From positions 29,533 through 93,532 of the forward strand of contig WBOU01000008.1 of the NCBI GenBank assembly GCA_009268125.1: a stretch of 64,000 nucleotides of DNA. The letters run 5' to 3'. Below, piece after piece: positions 61,228 to 64,000 of this stretch (positions are counted from its first letter, which is position 1; the number at the start of each line of letters is the position of its first letter). The DNA comes from Chloroflexia bacterium SDU3-3 (lineage in GTDB: Bacteria > Chloroflexota > Chloroflexia > Chloroflexales > Roseiflexaceae). A program made the translations under genes and the position numbers. The notes below the pieces were generated by a model that saw only the letters and a list, made by a program, of their open reading frames with translations, was not told the DNA's origin and did no database searches.

Positions 61228-61269
61228 GGCGCTATTGTACCGCAGGCGGCGTGCCGCGATTTCTTGGCG

Positions 61270-61761
61270 CTAGAGCGCGGCGAACGCGGGCCGCAGCCGC
61301 GCCCAGGTCTGCTCCAGCGCCTCGGGCACCAGCTTGGTGCCGCCCACGATCGGCATGAAGTTGGCGTCGCCCTCCCAGCGCGGCACGATGTGCATGTGGA
61401 TGTGGGCGTCGATGCCCGCGCCCGCCGTCTTGCCCAGGTTCATGCCGATGTTGAAGCCATGGGGGTGGTAGACATCGGCCAGGATGGCGATCGTGCGGCG
61501 CGTCAGGTCGAACAGCTCGCCCGCCGTGGCCGCATCCAGCCCTACCAGGTCGGCGGTGTGGGCGTAGGGCACCACCATCAGGTGCGCGGTGTTGTAGGGG
61601 TAGCGGTTCATGATCACGTAGCACTGTGCGCCGCGGTAGAGCACCAGGTTCTGGTCATCCGGCTCCATCGCGCCCAGGGCGCATAGCACGCAGCCCTCGA
61701 TCTTCGGCGCGTCGCCGCTGCTGATATAGGCCATACGCCAGGGCGTGAACTTGATCTCCAT
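61270..61761 (-). CDS. HIT-family nucleotide hydrolase/phosphorylase
   Basis: A 163-residue HIT protein. The histidine triad is DAHIHMHIVPRW near residue 120. CVLCAL near residue 24 and His51-type residues may bind zinc as in ApaH-like HIT proteins (Ap4A phosphorylase group). NRYPYNTAHLMVVPYAH is the usual HIT core. It may cleave dinucleoside polyphosphates. It lies 42 bp upstream of the DUF45 gene on the same strand. Confidence 0.92.
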   Translation of the reverse strand: MEIKFTPWRMAYISSGDAPKIEGCVLCALGAMEPDDQNLVLYRGAQCYVIMNRYPYNTAHLMVVPYAHTADLVGLDAATAGELFDLTRRTIAILADVYHPHGFNIGMNLGKTAGAGIDAHIHMHIVPRWEGDANFMPIVGGTKLVPEALEQTWARLRPAFAAL

Positions 61762-61892
61762 GGTGGGTTCCTTCCCGCTATGCGGCCGCTGGGGCCGCCT
61801 GAGCCGCGCCTATTATAGGCCCAAAGGTGCTATGATAGGCAAAACTTCGTAGGGCGGGGCGAGCTTCCCGCCCATGAGCAATGGGGCCGACG

Positions 61893-62537
61893 ATGAAAAA
61901 GGCGCTCTTTGTATGGGGTGGCTGGGATGGCCACCAGCCGCAGCAGGCGGCGGAGCTATTCGCCCACGTGCTGCGCGACGAGGGCTACGAGACCGAGCTG
62001 TCCGACACTCTGGATGTCTACCTGGATGCCGCCAAGCTCCAGTCGCTGGATCTGATCGTGCCGACCTGGACGATGGGGACGATCACGCCCGAGCAGGAGC
62101 GCGGCCTGCTGGATGCGGTGAGCGGCGGCGTGGGCGTGGCGGGCTGGCACGGCACCATGGGCGACTCGTTCCGGGGCAGCCCGGGCTACCAGTTTATGGT
62201 CGGCGGGCAGTGGGTGGCGCACCCCGGCAACCACATCGACTACACGGTGAACATCACCAACCACACCGACCCGATCACGGCCGGGATCGCCGACTTCGCG
62301 ATGCACTCCGAGCAGTACTACATGCATGTGGACCCCTCGAATGAGGTGCTGGCCACCACCACCTTCAGCGGCGAGCACGTGGCCTGGATCGCGGGCACCG
62401 TGATGCCGGTGGTCTGGAAGCGCGTCTGGGGCGGCGGGCGGGTGTTCTACTCGTCGCTTGGCCACAACCTGGCCGACTTCGACGTGCCCGAGGCCCGCGA
62501 GATCATGCGGCGCGGGATGCTGTGGGCCAGCCGCTAG
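61893..62537 (+). CDS. ThuA-domain protein (class I glutamine amidotransferase-like)
   Basis: A 214-residue protein. [17 protein letters not shown] opens the ThuA/GATase-like fold, with [29 protein letters not shown], and [20 protein letters not shown] as in trehalose-utilisation-related ThuA proteins. There is no catalytic Cys nucleophile at the usual place (GWHG). Role in sugar metabolism is possible. The start MKKALFV was preferred; an ATG four codons upstream is also possible. Confidence 0.85.
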   Translation: MKKALFVWGGWDGHQPQQAAELFAHVLRDEGYETELSDTLDVYLDAAKLQSLDLIVPTWTMGTITPEQERGLLDAVSGGVGVAGWHGTMGDSFRGSPGYQFMVGGQWVAHPGNHIDYTVNITNHTDPITAGIADFAMHSEQYYMHVDPSNEVLATTTFSGEHVAWIAGTVMPVVWKRVWGGGRVFYSSLGHNLADFDVPEAREIMRRGMLWASR

Positions 62538-62563
62538 GCGACAGCACCAGCTCGCACACGCAA

Positions 62564-62598
62564 GAAGCCCCCGCCGCAATAACTGCGGCGGGGGCTTC
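62564..62598. terminator. Terminator shared by the ThuA gene and tRNA-Pro
   Basis: A 15-bp perfect stem (62564-62578 with 62584-62598) and five-base loop between two converging transcription units. Confidence 0.9.
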
Positions 62599-62601
62599 GT
62601 C

Positions 62602-62678
62602 TGGTCGGGGCGACTGGATTCGAACCAGCGGCCTCCTGAACCCCATTCAGGTGCGCTACCAGGCTGCGCCACGCCCCG
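62602..62678 (-). tRNA. tRNA-Pro (anticodon GGG)
   Basis: A 77-base cloverleaf on the minus strand with acceptor CGGGGCG/CGCCCCG, anticodon stem CCTGA/TCAGG and loop ATGGGGT giving anticodon GGG. The T-arm contains GGTTCGAATCC. CCA is encoded at the 3' end. The terminator lies three bases further. Confidence 0.96.
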
Positions 62679-62805
62679 AACACGCTGGCTATTGTAGTCG
62701 CTAACTGCCAATCTGTCAACTTTTGCTTGTGGGCCTCATGCGTGCCCCTCTCGCCTATGCCTCGGCGGCTTCGAGTACGATTCTCTTTTGGTAACAGAAC
62801 TACTG

Positions 62806-62811
62806 TATAAT
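62806..62811 (+). promoter_or_regulatory. TATAAT element upstream of the second STAS gene
   Basis: A consensus -10 hexamer 40 bp before the chosen ATG; no good -35 at normal spacing. It lies inside the upstream extension of the frame, which argues that the protein starts at 62851 or later. Confidence 0.45.
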
Positions 62812-62850
62812 GCCTCTACAAGATATTCACCCTACCAAAATACACACGCT

Positions 62851-63912
62851 ATGACACCTGCCTCCACAGACACCATGGATTTTGACCGCGCGCGGCGTCG
62901 CTTGATCTTGACCAGGGCGATGTTGATCAGCGGGGGATTTGATCTGCTCATCTGCGTGCTCCTGCTCGTCTTGGGCAATGGCCTGAGCGAGCACAACACC
63001 CAATATCTGCTGCTCATGGGCGGGCTGCTTGTGGTTGCCGGGGTTGCCTGGGTGCTCATCCAGATGCAGCGCGAGAAGCTGGCTGCCCATCTCTTCTTCC
63101 TCTCGCTCATCCTGCCCACGATCTGGATAGCCATGCATTCCGCCGTGCTCAGCCCGGCGCTGGCCACGCTGTTCATCCCGATTGTGGGCGCGAACCTGCT
63201 GCTAAGCCCGCGCTGGAGCTTTGGCTACGCGGGGATCGCTTTTGTGGCCTTCCTGCTCTCCTATGTGTTTGGGCAGGCCTGGGTCGATGCGCCGATGGGC
63301 ACGCGGGCGGTGATCATCGTGCTCTACGCCTCGTACTTTGTGCTGATCGCCCTGCTGGCGGCGCTGGCCACCTCGGGCTACCAGCAGCAGGTCGAGCAGT
63401 CGCGCCAGCACGCGCTCGAGCTTGAGGAGGCGCGGGCCACGCTTGAGCAGCGCGTCGAGGAGCGCACCAGCGAGATGCGCCAGGCTATGGCCGATCTCCA
63501 GCGCAGCAGCGAGATCATCCGCCAGATGAGCGTGCCGATTATGCCGGTGGCCGATGGCGTGCTGGCGCTGCCGCTGATCGGCTCGATCGACTCGCAGCGG
63601 GCCGAGATGCTCTCGCGCAGGCTGCTGGATGCGGTCTTCAGCCACCGCGCCCAGGCCGTGCTGATCGACATCACCGGCGTGCCGCTGGTCGACACCCAGG
63701 TGGCCGCCGTGATCTTGCAGGCCACCCAGGCCATCCGCATGCTGGGCGCCGAGCCAGTGCTGGTGGGCATCCGCGCCGAGGTCGCCCACACCATTGTCGG
63801 CCTGGGTGTCGACATGCACTCGGTCGTTACCCAGCGCGATCTGCAGAGCGGCCTGGGCTACATCCAGCAGAAATTCGCGGCGCGCCAGCAAGCCCCCAAT
63901 AAGCAGAACTAG
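62851..63912 (+). CDS. Membrane STAS-domain protein (RsbR-like), copy 2
   Basis: A 353-residue paralogue of the protein at 43880-44974. Six predicted membrane segments occupy about residues 20-185, then a coiled coil (LEEARATLEQRVEERTSEM) and a STAS domain. The core reads IDITGVPLVDTQVAAVIL...LGAEPVLVGIRAEVAHTIVGLGVDM, with the Thr after the core Asp (DITGV) retained, as in RsbR. It should relay a membrane signal to a partner kinase or anti-sigma factor, none of which is in the window. A strong hairpin follows. Confidence 0.87.
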   Translation: MTPASTDTMDFDRARRRLILTRAMLISGGFDLLICVLLLVLGNGLSEHNTQYLLLMGGLLVVAGVAWVLIQMQREKLAAHLFFLSLILPTIWIAMHSAVLSPALATLFIPIVGANLLLSPRWSFGYAGIAFVAFLLSYVFGQAWVDAPMGTRAVIIVLYASYFVLIALLAALATSGYQQQVEQSRQHALELEEARATLEQRVEERTSEMRQAMADLQRSSEIIRQMSVPIMPVADGVLALPLIGSIDSQRAEMLSRRLLDAVFSHRAQAVLIDITGVPLVDTQVAAVILQATQAIRMLGAEPVLVGIRAEVAHTIVGLGVDMHSVVTQRDLQSGLGYIQQKFAARQQAPNKQN

Positions 63913-63930
63913 CCATCGCCAGAACACAGC

Positions 63931-63961
63931 GGGCGCTCGCGGGCATTGCCCGCGAGCGCCC
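63931..63961 (+). terminator. Hairpin after the second STAS gene
   Basis: A perfect 14-bp stem (63931-63944 with 63948-63961) with loop ATT. Instead of a T-run it is followed by CCCCGGGGTTTTGGGGG, which loosely recalls the three-hairpin repeat at 28048-28260. Confidence 0.7.
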
Positions 63962-64000
63962 CCCGGGGTTTTGGGGGCCCGCACAAAAGCGCGGAGGCCA

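Overview
The window is GC-rich bacterial chromosome, most likely from a Chloroflexota (class Chloroflexia-like) organism. This is an inference from the mix of gene families: an LCP protein, DUF11/Ig surface proteins, RsbR-like membrane STAS proteins, a cyanophycin-synthetase-like relic, PD40 lipoproteins with Thr/Pro linkers, and dispersed 'CACGAAGG'-type repeats. No rRNA, transposase, integrase or CRISPR array is visible. Promoters of the TTGACA/TATAAT type and strong hairpin terminators are easy to find.

Region 1 (1-6826, minus strand) is a catabolic/uptake operon: aldehyde dehydrogenase, CoA-acylating methylmalonate-semialdehyde dehydrogenase, then PotA, PotB, PotC and the lipoprotein PotD (cut by the window edge). 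It looks like polyamine import coupled to oxidation of the resulting aminoaldehydes. Five copies of a 42-bp palindromic repeat sit between potC and potD.

Region 2 (7152-19363, minus strand) is the most unusual part. It is a co-directional block of eight genes: a Tat-exported periplasmic-binding-like protein, a GNAT acetyltransferase, three tandem phage-tail-collar-domain proteins, a second binding-protein paralogue without a signal peptide, a 2396-residue secreted protein (seven-repeat propeller-like domain, DUF11 domains, an A-B-C-A-B-C-C array of Ig-like modules, calcium-type repeats) and a small secreted carboxypeptidase-regulatory-domain protein. No other phage genes are present, so it reads as a domesticated fibre/adhesin system.

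Region 3 (19749-27781, plus strand) is assimilatory nitrate reduction: NasA, NirB, NirD, a 116-residue protein of unknown function, an AraC regulator and a NarK-type transporter. A 16-bp parS-like palindrome lies just before the AraC gene. It is followed by a non-coding stretch with two copies of a three-hairpin repeat.

Region 4 (28445-43734) is mixed housekeeping: MutL, DUF983, an HxlR regulator with a QorB-like quinone reductase that share a promoter motif, a PP2C phosphatase whose promoter has a phased cluster of DnaA-box-like sites, RlmN, an LCP protein, phosphoesterase, MBL hydrolase, thioesterase, universal stress protein, peptide deformylase, a shrunken cyanophycin-synthetase-like protein, a methyltransferase and two identical tRNA-Gly genes.

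Region 5 (43880-64000) holds two RsbR-like membrane STAS proteins, a nucleoside-sugar/3-beta-HSD type dehydrogenase, a HEAT-repeat protein, an O-antigen-ligase-type protein overlapping a membrane glycosidase, a LuxR-type regulator with a degenerate receiver, a PD40 lipoprotein, PepF-LysA, a thiol peroxidase lacking its resolving cysteine, a 21-bp minisatellite flanked by dispersed repeats, a cysteine desulfurase, and small conserved enzymes (DUF421, IMPACT, DUF45, HIT, ThuA), plus tRNA-Pro(GGG).
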